DNA of 64,000 nucleotides from Nonomuraea muscovyensis. GTDB taxonomy: Bacteria; Actinomycetota; Actinomycetes; Streptosporangiales; Streptosporangiaceae. A program made the position numbers and the translations under genes. Shown here in pieces: positions 19,381 through 28,667 of the stretch (position 1 is its first letter; the number at the start of each line of letters is the position of its first letter). The notes under the pieces were generated by a model, which saw only the letters and a program-made list of their open reading frames with translations, was not told the origin of the DNA and did not search any database. Location: the NCBI RefSeq assembly GCF_014207745.1, contig NZ_JACHJB010000002.1, positions 2,542,001 through 2,606,000 on the forward strand. The letters are read 5' to 3'.

Positions 19381-21231
19381 TCATCCGAGAGCCCGGTCGA
19401 GGTGGAAGGCGGAGCTGATCAGCGCCAGGTGGGTGAAGGCCTGCGGGAAGTTGCCCTGCTGCTCGCCGCTCTGGCTGATCTCCTCGGCGTACAGGCCGAG
19501 GTGGTTGGCGTAGGTGAGCATCTTCTCGAACGCCAGCCGCGCCTCCTCCACGCGCCCGGCGCGCACCAGCGCCTCGACGTACCAGAACGAGCAGATGGAG
19601 AACGTGCCCTCCTCCCCGCGCAGGCCGTCCGGGCTGGCCTGCGGGTCGTACCGGTAGACCAGCGAGTCGGACACCAGGTTGGCGGTGAGCGCGTCGAGGG
19701 TGGACAGCCACTTGGGATCGGTCGGCGAGATGAACTTGACCAGCGGCATCATGAGGACCGCGGCATCGAGCACGTCGCCGTCCTGGTGCTGGACGAAGGC
19801 TCCCCGGGCGGTCGACCAGCCGCGGCGCATGAGCTGCCGGTAGATCGCGTCACGGGTGTCCCGCCAGCGCTGGATGTCGGCGGGCAGGCCGCGGCGGCGG
19901 GATATCCGCATGGCCCGCTCGATCGCCACCCAGCACATCAGCCGCGAGTACAGGAAGTTCTTGCGCCCGCCGCGGGTCTCCCAGACGCCCTCGTCGGGCT
20001 GGTCCCAGTGCGCGCACACCCAGTCCACGAGGGCGCAGACGTCGTCCCAGTTGTCGCTGGAGATCGGCTGCCCCCACTTGTCGTAGAGGTAGATCGAGTC
20101 GATGAGGGCGCCGTAGATGTCGAGCTGGAGCTGCTCCGCGGCGGCGTTGCCCACCCGCACCGGGGCCGAGCCCTGGTGGCCCTCCAGGTGGCCGAGGACG
20201 CGTTCGGGCAGGTCGGTGCGGCCGTCGATGCCGTACATGATCTGCAGCGGGCCGGACGGGCCGTCGGCGCGGCGGCAGACGCGCCTGGCCAGGAAGTCCA
20301 TGAACGCCTCCGCCTCGCCGGTGAACCCGAGCCGGAGCAGCGCGTACACGCAGAAGGCGGCGTCGCGTACCCACAGGTAGCGGTAGTCCCAGTTGCGCTC
20401 GCCGCCGATCTGCTCGGGCAGGCTCGTGGTGGGCGCGGCGACGATCGCGCCGGTCGGCGCGTAGGTGAGCAGCTTGAGCGTCAGCGCCGACCGGTGCACC
20501 ATCTCCCGCCACCGGCCCCGGTAGCGGGAGGCGGACAGCCAGCGCCGCCAGAACCGCACCGTGGCGGCGAACTCCTCTTCCGCCTCCGCGTGCGGGCAGC
20601 CGCGCGGCTCCACCCGGGTGTCGACCCGGTCCAGCGCGAACACCTCGGACTCGCCCTCCTTGAGCGTGAACGCGGCCGTGGCGTCCAGGTCGTCGCAGTC
20701 GACGGGCACCGTGGCGGTCAGCGCGAGGCTCAGATCTGCGGCCGAGAAGACCACCGCGCCGCCGCGTTCGCACACGTCGTGCGGTTGTTCCCCGTAGCCG
20801 AAGCGGGGGGCCACCCGCGCCCGGAACGGGATCGTGCCGCGCACGCAGACGACCCGCCGGATCAGCCGGTGCCGGTCGGCCTCGCCTCCGTCGCTCCTTT
20901 CGCCGTCGCTCACCGGCATGAAGTCCTGGATCTCGCCCACGCCGTCCTCGGTGAAGAACCGCGTGATCAGCACGTTGGTGTCGGGGAAGTAGAACTGCTT
21001 GGTCTTGGCGGGCACGGCGGCGGTCAGCTCGAACGCCCCGCCCCGGTCCGCGTCGAGGATCGCGGCGAAGACGCTGGGCGAGTCGAAGGACGGACAGCAG
21101 TACCAGTCGATGGTGCCGTCGGTGCCGACCAGGGCCACCGTCCGCAGGTCACCGATCAGGCCGTGCTCGGCGATCGGCAGATAGCGGGACGGCGCTCTGC
21201 CCGGGTCCCCAGGGTGGAATGTTCCGGCCAT
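19381..21231 (-). CDS. Glycoside hydrolase family 15 protein (trehalase or glucoamylase-like)
   Basis: 616 residues from the ATG at 21231 (GAAAGG 8 bases upstream), intracellular with no signal peptide. The N-terminal beta-sandwich carries IAEHGLIGDLRTVALVG and TIDWYCCPSFDSPSVFAAIL. The (alpha/alpha)6 barrel includes RNWDYRYLWVRDAAFCVYAL (catalytic region) and EEGTFSICSFWYVEALVRAG near the C-terminus. In actinobacteria this group includes trehalase and maltase-like enzymes that cannot be told apart by eye. The nearby otsA (62.9 kb) would make trehalose, so a trehalase role is plausible. Divergent from the LuxR-type regulator. Confidence 0.9.
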   Translation of the reverse strand: MAGTFHPGDPGRAPSRYLPIAEHGLIGDLRTVALVGTDGTIDWYCCPSFDSPSVFAAILDADRGGAFELTAAVPAKTKQFYFPDTNVLITRFFTEDGVGEIQDFMPVSDGERSDGGEADRHRLIRRVVCVRGTIPFRARVAPRFGYGEQPHDVCERGGAVVFSAADLSLALTATVPVDCDDLDATAAFTLKEGESEVFALDRVDTRVEPRGCPHAEAEEEFAATVRFWRRWLSASRYRGRWREMVHRSALTLKLLTYAPTGAIVAAPTTSLPEQIGGERNWDYRYLWVRDAAFCVYALLRLGFTGEAEAFMDFLARRVCRRADGPSGPLQIMYGIDGRTDLPERVLGHLEGHQGSAPVRVGNAAAEQLQLDIYGALIDSIYLYDKWGQPISSDNWDDVCALVDWVCAHWDQPDEGVWETRGGRKNFLYSRLMCWVAIERAMRISRRRGLPADIQRWRDTRDAIYRQLMRRGWSTARGAFVQHQDGDVLDAAVLMMPLVKFISPTDPKWLSTLDALTANLVSDSLVYRYDPQASPDGLRGEEGTFSICSFWYVEALVRAGRVEEARLAFEKMLTYANHLGLYAEEISQSGEQQGNFPQAFTHLALISSAFHLDRALG

Positions 21232-21536
21232 CGCGACAGCCTTTCTCCGGACGTGCAGCCCTCCTCTGCCCATGGTGCTACGCCGATCCCCTCGACAGGG
21301 CGAAGGACGGGTCGGAGTATGTGGTCGGCGCCATCGCCCGGGAGAGGGACAGCCGCGCGAGAGGTACGCGACGACCGCAGGGCGGGCGCTGTTCCTGGTG
21401 GGATTCCACCTCGACCTGCTCGCGTCCTGAAGGACCCCGCGGACGCGGCCGGAGGTGTAAGGAGACTGTTGACCAAGATTGACCGGTAGTGGATAACGGA
21501 GTTCCGGTACGCCGCCGCACTGATCCGGAGACTCCG
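21232..21536. promoter_or_regulatory. Divergent intergenic region, GH15 / LuxR-type regulator
   Basis: 305 bases holding the two opposite promoters. I see no long dyad or clear -10/-35 pair; the region near 21460-21490 (GACTGTTGACCAAGATTGACC) is the only relatively AT-rich part and may hold the regulator promoter. No gene is supported. Confidence 0.4.
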
Positions 21537-24488
21537 ATGACGGGCCTCTCTCCTCCCGCGCTCGTCGGCCGCGACGCGCAGCTCAGAGCACTCCTCGGCG
21601 CGATCACCCGCCCGCCCGCGGTGGCGCTGGTGCAGGGCGAGGCGGGCATCGGCAAGACGCGCCTGGTCCGGGCGGCCGTCGAGCTCCTGCCCGACGGGGA
21701 GCGCACCGTGCTGCTCGGTCACTGCCACCAGCTCAGGGAGCCGTTCCCGTACGGGCCGGTGTTCGACGCGCTGCGCCACGTCGCCGCCGCCCTGCCCGCG
21801 CGGTCGGCGCTGAACCCGGTGACGGGGGCGTTGCGCGGCTATCTGCCGGAGCTGGCCGGCGACCTGCCTCCGGCGCCGCTTCCGCCGCCGGTGGACGACC
21901 CGCGCGCCGAACGGCACCGGCTGTTCCGCGCCGTCCACGCGCTACTGGCGGCCGCCGGGCCGGTCGTGCTGGTGGTGGAGGACCTGCACTGGGCCGATGA
22001 CGGAACGCGGGACCTGCTGCGGTTCCTCACCGACCAGCCGCCCGCCGGACTGGCGCTGGTGGTGACGTTCCGGCGGGAGGACCTGCCGGTGCCGGGGCTG
22101 CCGTTCGGGCACGCGTACCGGCATCCGCCGGGCGTCAACAGCGAGGTCGTGGCGCTGGCCCCGCTGGACGTGGAGGGCGTCAGGCTCATGGCGGGCGGCC
22201 TGCTCGGCCGTCCCGGACTGTCCGCCGCCTTCGCGGCGCGGCTGCACGAGCGGACCGCCGGGGTCCCGTTCGTGGTGGAGGAGGTCGTCCGCTCGCTGCT
22301 CGACGACGGCGGCGGGGAGGAGCCGAAGGCCCTGGACAGCATCGCGGTGCCGCTGCTGCTGCGCGAGGCGATGGCGGAGCGGCTCGCCGAGCTGTCCCCC
22401 GTGGCGCTGCGCGTCGTCCACGCCGCCGCCGTGCTCAAGCTTCCGGCGGACGAGCCGCTGATCTCCGCCGTCCTGGGGGACGCCGCCTCGGGAGACGACG
22501 GCCCGGGAGTCGGCGTCCTTGGGGACAGCGGCCTGGGGGACGGCGGCCCAGGAGGCGGCCCAGGCGGCGGCGACGTGGGAGGCGGCGGCCTGGGAGTCAG
22601 GGCGGGGCTGTGCGAGGCGCTCAAGGCGGGCGTGCTGCTCGAACACCCCGACGGCCAGCACGGTTTCCGGCACGCGCTCGCCCAGCAGGCCGTCTACGAC
22701 GCCATCCCCGGCCCGGACCGGCGGCTGATCCACCGGCGGGCCGTGACGGCGCTGGCCACGCTCGACCAGCCGCCGCTCGTCCAGATCGCCTACCACGCGC
22801 GGCGCGCGGGCGACTTCGGCGCCTGGCGGCGGTACGGCGCCGCCGCCGCCGACCAGGCCGCCGCGCTCGGCGACGTGCCGCTCGCCGTCGAACTGCTGGA
22901 GAGCATGCTCGCCGACCCCAAGCTGCCGCGCGACGCCCGCGGTCCGCTGGCCCTGCGGCTCAGCAGGCTGGCCGCGGTCGGGCTGTCCCACCGGCGCGTC
23001 GTCCGGCTGCTGCGTCACCTCCTGGCCGACGACTTCCTGTCGCGGGAGGTGCGCGGCGAGGCCCGGCTCAACCTGGGCGTGCTGCTGTCCAACCAGGCGG
23101 GCGCCATCGCCGCCGGGCGGCAGGAGGTGCTCGCCGCGCTGCCCGACCTCGCTGACCGGCCCGGCATGGCCGCCAGGGGGCTGGCACTGCTGGCCATGCC
23201 GGCGTGGGGCACCGAGCCGATCGCCACCCACCGGCAGTGGATGGACCGGTCCGAGAGCCTGGTGGTCGCCGACGGCGACCCGGAGCTGACGGCGACGGTG
23301 CACGCCAACAAGGTCGCCTTCGCCATGCTGATCGGCTCTCCGGACGCGTTCGCGCTGGCGGACACCCTCCCGGTGGGCCACCCGTCGGCGGGGGTGCGGC
23401 GGCAGGTCGCCCGTGCCTACTCCAACCTGTGCGACGCGGCGATCCCGCTCGGCCACTACGCCGCGGCCAGGCGGTACGCCGCGCTGGGCCGCCGGGTCGC
23501 CGAGGAGAGCGGCGCCCTGTACCCGGTCTACCTGGTGGAGATGTCGTCCATCAGGCTCGACTGGCTGACCGGGCGCTGGTCCGGGCTGCGGGAGCGGGCG
23601 GTCGCGGCCGTCGAGATGATGCCGGAGACGCCCCTGCTCGGGGTGGACGCGCAGCTCGTCCTCGGCATGCTGGCGCTGGCCTGCGGCGAGTGGGACGAGG
23701 CCGGCCGCCACCTGGAGGACGCCGGGGTACGGGAGCCGGACTCCGCCTTCCTGCCGGTCGCCGCGGCCGCCTCCGGCGGGCTGGTCGAGCTGCTCCTCGT
23801 CCGCGACCGGGTGGACGCGGCGCTGGCCGAGGCCCGCGCGGCGGTGGCCCGGCTGCGCCGCAAGGGCGTGTGGGTGTGGGGCGACCAGCTCGTCCCGCCC
23901 GCCGTGACCGCGCTGCTGCGGGCCGGGCGCCACGACGAGGCGGGCGAGCTGGTGGCCGAGTTCGCCGCCGGCATCGAGGGCCGCAGCGCGCCGTCGGCCG
24001 TGGCCGCGCTGGAGGTGGTGCGCGGCGCGCTGGCGCACGCCGGCGGCCGGTTCGAGGAGGCGGTGGCGTGCCAGGCCCGCGCGCGGTCGGCGTACGAGGC
24101 GATGGGCCGGCCCCACGGCGCGGCGCGGGCGGCGGAGGCGGAGGCGGGCGCCCGGCTGGAGCTGGGCGGCGGGGAACGGGCCGCGGAGATCGTCGCCGAC
24201 GCGGCCGAGCGGTACGCGACGCTCGGCGCCACCCATGACGCGGCGCGCTGCCGTCACCTGCTCCGGGAGATCGGCGCCGGCTGCCCGCCGCGCCGGGGGC
24301 GCAGGCCCGCCGGCGGCGGGCTGTCGCCCAGGGAGCGCGAGGTGGCCAGGCTGGTCGCGCAGGGCCGGACCAACAGGGAGATCGCCGAGGTGCTTTTCCT
24401 GTCGCGCCGCACGGTCGACACGCACGTGGCGAAGGTGCTGCACAAGCTCGGCGTGCGCACCCGCAACGACGTCGCCTGGCCGCTGTGA
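21537..24488 (+). CDS. Large LuxR-family ATP-binding transcriptional regulator (LAL/MalT-like)
   Basis: 983 residues from ATG 21537, with CCGGAG close upstream; a GTG at 21489 is in frame but has no ribosome site. Order: AAA/NACHT-type ATPase with Walker A GEAGIGKTR and Walker B VVEDLHWADDGTRDLL; a Gly/Asp-rich linker of about 45 residues around residue 320; a long TPR-like helical region; a C-terminal LuxR helix-turn-helix (LSPREREVARLVAQGRTNRE, LSRRTVDTHVAKVLHKLGV). Such proteins activate carbohydrate or secondary-metabolite genes when ligand and ATP bind. Divergent from GH15, which could be a target. Confidence 0.92.
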   Translation: MTGLSPPALVGRDAQLRALLGAITRPPAVALVQGEAGIGKTRLVRAAVELLPDGERTVLLGHCHQLREPFPYGPVFDALRHVAAALPARSALNPVTGALRGYLPELAGDLPPAPLPPPVDDPRAERHRLFRAVHALLAAAGPVVLVVEDLHWADDGTRDLLRFLTDQPPAGLALVVTFRREDLPVPGLPFGHAYRHPPGVNSEVVALAPLDVEGVRLMAGGLLGRPGLSAAFAARLHERTAGVPFVVEEVVRSLLDDGGGEEPKALDSIAVPLLLREAMAERLAELSPVALRVVHAAAVLKLPADEPLISAVLGDAASGDDGPGVGVLGDSGLGDGGPGGGPGGGDVGGGGLGVRAGLCEALKAGVLLEHPDGQHGFRHALAQQAVYDAIPGPDRRLIHRRAVTALATLDQPPLVQIAYHARRAGDFGAWRRYGAAAADQAAALGDVPLAVELLESMLADPKLPRDARGPLALRLSRLAAVGLSHRRVVRLLRHLLADDFLSREVRGEARLNLGVLLSNQAGAIAAGRQEVLAALPDLADRPGMAARGLALLAMPAWGTEPIATHRQWMDRSESLVVADGDPELTATVHANKVAFAMLIGSPDAFALADTLPVGHPSAGVRRQVARAYSNLCDAAIPLGHYAAARRYAALGRRVAEESGALYPVYLVEMSSIRLDWLTGRWSGLRERAVAAVEMMPETPLLGVDAQLVLGMLALACGEWDEAGRHLEDAGVREPDSAFLPVAAAASGGLVELLLVRDRVDAALAEARAAVARLRRKGVWVWGDQLVPPAVTALLRAGRHDEAGELVAEFAAGIEGRSAPSAVAALEVVRGALAHAGGRFEEAVACQARARSAYEAMGRPHGAARAAEAEAGARLELGGGERAAEIVADAAERYATLGATHDAARCRHLLREIGAGCPPRRGRRPAGGGLSPREREVARLVAQGRTNREIAEVLFLSRRTVDTHVAKVLHKLGVRTRNDVAWPL

Positions 24489-24492
24489 CGGG

Positions 24493-24520
24493 AAAGGCCC
24501 CGGCCGGGGCCGGGGCCTTT
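24493..24520. terminator. Bidirectional terminator between regulator and giant protease
   Basis: Perfect 11-base-pair stem, AAAGGCCCCGG with CCGGGGCCTTT (24493-24503, 24510-24520), 6-base loop; it carries an A-tract and T-tract on the flanks, so it works in both directions between the convergent genes. Confidence 0.88.
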
Positions 24521-24535
24521 CGCTGATCGGAAGGG

Positions 24536-27500
24536 TCAGACGGTGACGCTCCAGGTGTCCAGGTAGCCGGTGTCACCGCTGTAGACGTCGCTGACTTCGA
24601 GCACCCAGGTGCCCGCCGCCTGCTGGCTCAGCGGGACGGTGTACGTCCTGGTGCCGTACGACGTGCAGCTCGTGCCGCCGTACCGGTCGACCGCGTACCA
24701 CTGGCCGTTCGGCCCGCGCAGCCAGATGTCGAGGTCCTCGGCGCAGGTGTGGTTGATGGTGACGGAGAGCCTGACCGGGGAGGTCGCGGCGCCCGTCGCC
24801 GTGGACGTGATCGGGCTCTGCACGGTGGTGTAGTCCCGGATCTGGTAGTCGGTGCCGTTGGTGAACGTCCTGCCGCCCGAGGTGCCCTGGACGGTCAGCG
24901 CGTACGTGGCGGACCGCGTCGCCGTCTCGCCGGTGCCCGTCACCGTGACGGTGTAGGAGCCGGCGGGAGTGGTGGGCGCGGTCGAGATCGTCAGGGTGGA
25001 CGAGCCGCCCGACGTCACCGAGGCGGGGTTGAAGGAGGCGGAGGCGCCTGTGGGCAGGCCCGTCGCCGACAGGTTCACCGACTGCGCGGTGCCCGCCGTG
25101 GTGGTGGTGCCGATCGTGGTGGTGGCCGGCGAGCCCGCCTGGACGGTGCCCGAGGCCGGGTTGGCCGAGATCGAGAAGTCACGGCTCGGCGTGCCACCGC
25201 CGACGGCCTGCTTCCAGATGGCGTGGGCGGCGGCGTCGGCGGCCCGGTCCAGGATGGTGTCGTTGATGTTGCTGATGGTGTCGCACGCGGCGTGGTAGCA
25301 GGAGTCGTACGCCCGTCCGGACGTGCCGCCCCACTTGGCCGCCTGGGCCGTGCTCTTGGTGTAGCTCGCGCCGGCGGCGACGCCCGAGGTGGCGATGCCC
25401 GCGTTGCGGAAGGAGGCGTCGTCGGAGCGGTTGGCGCCTTCGGTGTTCTCCTCCGGCTGCAGGTTCAGGCCGTCGTAGAACTCCTTGAGCGGCTGCGCGA
25501 CGGCGGTGGTGATGTTGTTGATGAAGTAGCCGCCGTTGGGCGAGCCGACCATGTCGTAGTTGTAGTACGCCTTGATCCTCGACCGGTCGGTGGCGGAGAG
25601 GGAGTTGACGTAGTACTCGGAGCCGTTCAGGCCCTGCTCCTCGTCCGTCCACCAGCCGAACCGCACGTGCTTGGCCATGGTGGGCCGCTCGGCGGCCAGC
25701 GTCAGCGCGACCTCCAGCAGCGCGCCGGAGCCGGAGGCGTTGTCGTTGATGCCGGGGCCGGCGGACACGCCGTCGAGGTGCGCACCGGCCATGATGACCT
25801 GGTTGGCGTCACCGCCGGGCCAGTCCGCGATCAGGTTCGGACCCGAACCGCTGGTGCAGCCGGAGGCGCAGCTCTGCCGGACCACGGTGTAGCCGGCGTC
25901 GCGCAGCTTCTGCTCCACGTACGAGACGGACGCGGTGTAGCCGCTGCCGGTGGACCTGCGGTTGCCCCCGTTGGCGGTGGCGATCGTCTGGAACTGCGAC
26001 AGGTGCGCCTTGACGTTGGCGAGGCTGATGTCCGGCGGCTCGTCGCCGCCGGGCCCGCCGGAGCCGACCTGCAGGCTGTAGATCGCGGTGTGCGGGGACG
26101 ACCCGGTGCCCGTGACGGTGACCTGGTAGGTGCCCTGGGCCGCGGACGAGCCGACCGACAGGGTGAGCGTGGCGGAGTTGCCGGAGGTGACCGACGACGG
26201 GTTGAAGCTCGCCGTGACGCCGCTCGGCAGGCCGGAGGCGGTCAGGGTGACCGTCTGCGGGCTGCCGGACGTGGTCTGGGTGTTGACCGTGGTGGTCACC
26301 TGCTGCCCGGGCTGGGCGGTGCCCGACGCCGGGTTGAGCGACAGGGAGAAGTCGTTGCCGGGGGTGCCGCAGGCGGGCTCGCCGGACTGCGCCGCCACGC
26401 TGATCGCGCTGAAGGCCGCCTTGGTGGTGTTGCACTCGACGCTGTTGGCGCCGAACAGCTCGACGGCCGCGGCCACGGAGGCGGACCGGACGTTGGCGTA
26501 CCGCCAGCTCGACGTCTTGCGGTTGAGGGCGCCCATGAAGATCTTGGCGGCCTTCTCGACGCCGATGCCGGTCACCGAGGAGGGGCCGCCGGAGCAGATG
26601 GGGCTGTTCGGCTTGCCGCCGCCGGGGCTGCTGCCCTCGGCCAGCAGGTAGAACCAGTGGTTCAGCGGGCCGGCCGCGGCGTGCACCTCGGTGCCGGGGA
26701 TGGAGGTGGACCAGCAGTTGGGGTCGCCGAGGGCGCCGGGGTTGTACATGTTGCGGATCGGGCCGTCGCCGACGAGGTCGACCTCCTCGCCGACGAGGTA
26801 GTCGGGCGGGTCGCTCGGGTGGTTGGCGAAGTGCTCGGTGACCGCGCCGAAGATGTCGCCGGTGGCCTCGTTGATGCCGCCGTTCTCGTTGCCGGAGCCG
26901 GCGCCGCCGGGCGTGGTCTGGAAGATGGCGTGGCCGTACTCGTGGGCGACCACGTCGATGGGGGTGGCCTGGCGGGTGTTGGCCTGGTTGTGGCCGAAGT
27001 TGGTGTAGCTGCCGTTCCAGAAGGCGTTGACCTGGTTCAGTCCGACGCGGGCGGGGAAGCCGCCGCCCTGGCCGTTGATGCCGTCACGGCCGAGCCAGTC
27101 GCGCAGCATGTCCCACTCGCGCTGCACGGAGTACATCGCGTCGACGCAGGCCGCCTCCAGGTTGGTGCCCTGGCCGTTGCCCCAGGAGTCGTCGGGGCCG
27201 GTGTAGGCGGAGCCGTTCTGCCCGCCGCACCTGATGCCGGGCCGCGTCGGGTCGGTCATCGAGTACGAGCTGCCGGAGCCGCTCGTGTTGATCGTGACCT
27301 GCCCGTAGTAGTGGCCGTTGCCGGTGCCCTCGCGGACCAGGTCGTAGGAGTCGGCGACCTCGCCGGTGCGGGCGTCCACGAACACGTGCTGGATGCTCGG
27401 CTTGCCGTCGGCCACGCCGCCGACGACCGCCTCCCAGGTCAGTTTCGGCTTGCCGCCCCAGGCCAGCACCACCAGGCGCGGGTCACCGGTCTCGTCCACG

Positions 27501-27952
27501 CGTGAGAGCCGGGTCTTGGCCACCCGGGTGGCCCGCGCGGCGCTGATCTTGGGGGTGGTGGCCACGTCGCTCGGGCTCGGCCCGGACTCGGCGACGGTGT
27601 CGCGGACGCGCCCGGCGGAGTCGGTGACGACGACGGCGTCGCCGCCGACCATCGGCAGCCCCTTGTACGTGCGCTCGTAGGAGACGAAGAACATGTCGCC
27701 GGCGCCGCGGACCACGTTCAGCCGGCGGTATGCCTCGTCGGGCCCCTTGGCCAGGTTGTCGAGACTGCTGGCGACCGCCTGGTCGGCGACGGCGGCGGCC
27801 TGCGACTCCGGGTCGGCCGCGGCGGCGGCGCGCGCCTGCCCGCCGGCTCCCTGGGCTCCGGGCGGCGCCGCGTGCGCGGGTAAGGCGGATAACACCATGG
27901 CCGCGGCCGTGGCTACTCCCACGGTCGCGGCGGCCAGTGGCTTGCGTTTCAA
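24536..27952 (-). CDS. Secreted fusion protease: M4 (thermolysin) + M28 (aminopeptidase) + P domain
   Basis: 1138 residues, starting at a TTG (27952) with AAAGGAG 7 bases upstream; this start gives a clean signal peptide (MKRKPLAAATVG ... ALPAHA). Order: thermolysin-type propeptide (about 40-220); M4 domain with HEYGH at 337-341 and GGINEATGD as third-ligand motif; Ig-like domain (from about 533); M28 domain with H725 in GAHLDG, GINDNASGSG, TDEEQGLNGS, YYNYDMVGS and a last His in YHAACDT; second Ig-like domain (from about 924); proprotein-convertase P domain (from about 1028). All zinc ligands of both peptidases are visible, so both appear active. M4 and M28 enzymes are normally separate proteins. 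Confidence 0.95.
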   Translation of the reverse strand: MKRKPLAAATVGVATAAAMVLSALPAHAAPPGAQGAGGQARAAAAADPESQAAAVADQAVASSLDNLAKGPDEAYRRLNVVRGAGDMFFVSYERTYKGLPMVGGDAVVVTDSAGRVRDTVAESGPSPSDVATTPKISAARATRVAKTRLSRVDETGDPRLVVLAWGGKPKLTWEAVVGGVADGKPSIQHVFVDARTGEVADSYDLVREGTGNGHYYGQVTINTSGSGSSYSMTDPTRPGIRCGGQNGSAYTGPDDSWGNGQGTNLEAACVDAMYSVQREWDMLRDWLGRDGINGQGGGFPARVGLNQVNAFWNGSYTNFGHNQANTRQATPIDVVAHEYGHAIFQTTPGGAGSGNENGGINEATGDIFGAVTEHFANHPSDPPDYLVGEEVDLVGDGPIRNMYNPGALGDPNCWSTSIPGTEVHAAAGPLNHWFYLLAEGSSPGGGKPNSPICSGGPSSVTGIGVEKAAKIFMGALNRKTSSWRYANVRSASVAAAVELFGANSVECNTTKAAFSAISVAAQSGEPACGTPGNDFSLSLNPASGTAQPGQQVTTTVNTQTTSGSPQTVTLTASGLPSGVTASFNPSSVTSGNSATLTLSVGSSAAQGTYQVTVTGTGSSPHTAIYSLQVGSGGPGGDEPPDISLANVKAHLSQFQTIATANGGNRRSTGSGYTASVSYVEQKLRDAGYTVVRQSCASGCTSGSGPNLIADWPGGDANQVIMAGAHLDGVSAGPGINDNASGSGALLEVALTLAAERPTMAKHVRFGWWTDEEQGLNGSEYYVNSLSATDRSRIKAYYNYDMVGSPNGGYFINNITTAVAQPLKEFYDGLNLQPEENTEGANRSDDASFRNAGIATSGVAAGASYTKSTAQAAKWGGTSGRAYDSCYHAACDTISNINDTILDRAADAAAHAIWKQAVGGGTPSRDFSISANPASGTVQAGSPATTTIGTTTTAGTAQSVNLSATGLPTGASASFNPASVTSGGSSTLTISTAPTTPAGSYTVTVTGTGETATRSATYALTVQGTSGGRTFTNGTDYQIRDYTTVQSPITSTATGAATSPVRLSVTINHTCAEDLDIWLRGPNGQWYAVDRYGGTSCTSYGTRTYTVPLSQQAAGTWVLEVSDVYSGDTGYLDTWSVTV

Positions 27953-28497
27953 GGCTGGGCTCCTTTCGGCTTTCCCGGCCGGGCGCCCGGGTGGGCGCGC
28001 GCCGACCGTGCCGCAGGGATCGCCTGGGAGCACGGCCTGCCGGGAACGGGGGGTGGTGCAGGGCGCGCGCTCGTCTTCCGTGGTGGGGGTGTACGCCCTG
28101 CTGCCGCCAGACGGTAGGCGCTGCCGGCACAGCCGAATATCCGTAGACCTATCGGTAGGCATACCGATAAATCAGGACTCGCCCTTTCGGTGCAGCTCAG
28201 TCCGCGTCTTCACGACGAGCTCCAGACGACGGAGCCGTCTTGGTCGAGTCGCGGATGACCGATCAGGCCGCCGTACTCGAACCGGCGCCTCCCCACCCAG
28301 CCCCACGGGCGCCGTCCGACGGCCGGCACCGAGATCATCCCCTGATCACCCGGCGCGTAGCAATGGCGTCAATTCTCGGGCTCCACTCGTATGAAACCCG
28401 TCAAGAACGGCAAAACACCCGAAATTCCGGGATTTGCTGGCCCTGGCGCCGCCGGCTCCGGCGGGCGAAACACCCATCATCCAGTCGAGGAGTGAGG
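27953..28497. promoter_or_regulatory. Divergent intergenic region between the fusion protease and kdp
   Basis: 545 bases without a supported gene. It holds the protease leader (long, about 200 bases if transcription starts near 28160), the palindrome at 28150-28169, and the kdp promoter side, whose AT-richest stretch is 28360-28440 (GTCAAGAACGGCAAAACACC). I could not pick a convincing -10/-35 pair or KdpE box by eye. Confidence 0.5.
28150..28169. promoter_or_regulatory. Perfect 8-4-8 palindrome upstream of the fusion protease
   Basis: TATCGGTA-GGCA-TACCGATA, a perfect inverted repeat in a locally AT-rich patch. About 200 bases upstream of the protease start and 330 bases upstream of the kdp cluster. 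Its form is that of a dimeric repressor operator (TetR/GntR/MarR-like); no cognate regulator is adjacent. Confidence 0.6.
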
Positions 28498-28581
28498 ATG
28501 ACCGACGTCATCTTCGTCGGCCTGACGATCGCGGTCTTCGTGATCCTCGGGCTGGTTGTGAAGGCGGTGGAACGGCTGTGA
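28498..28581 (+). CDS. 27-residue membrane microprotein leading the kdp operon
   Basis: Single-helix protein starting MTDVIFVGLTIAVFVILG and ending in VKAVERL, with GAGGAG 5 bases before its ATG. Its stop overlaps the kdpF start as GTGA, so translation looks coupled. I recall similar short frames before kdpF in other actinobacterial kdp operons, usually unannotated. It resembles KdpF in size and in having one helix followed by charged residues, so it may be a second small Kdp-associated subunit; that is inference. Confidence 0.7.
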   Translation: MTDVIFVGLTIAVFVILGLVVKAVERL

Positions 28582-28667
28582 GCGCCGTCAACGCCGCAGG
28601 TCTGGTCGTGGTCGTCGGCCTGCTGGTCTTCGTGGTCGCGGCCCTGCTGTTCCCGGAGCGCTTCTGA
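28578..28667 (+). CDS. kdpF: K+-transporting ATPase small subunit KdpF
   Basis: 29 residues, GTG start, one membrane helix (GLVVVVGLLVFVVAALLF) and the family ending PERF. KdpF stabilises the KdpABC complex in the membrane. Overlaps the upstream microprotein by 4 bases and kdpA by 1 base (TGATG). Confidence 0.93.
   Translation: MSAVNAAGLVVVVGLLVFVVAALLFPERF

Noticed and set aside
18166..21489. Open frame of more than 1,100 codons on the plus strand
   Set aside because: It runs antisense through two unrelated genes (S1 protease and GH15) and their spacer; composition is that of a GC-rich shadow frame.
21489..21536. Upstream GTG as start of the LuxR-type regulator
   Set aside because: No ribosome binding site near it; the ATG at 21537 has one and places the LVGRD segment near the N-terminus as usual for this family.
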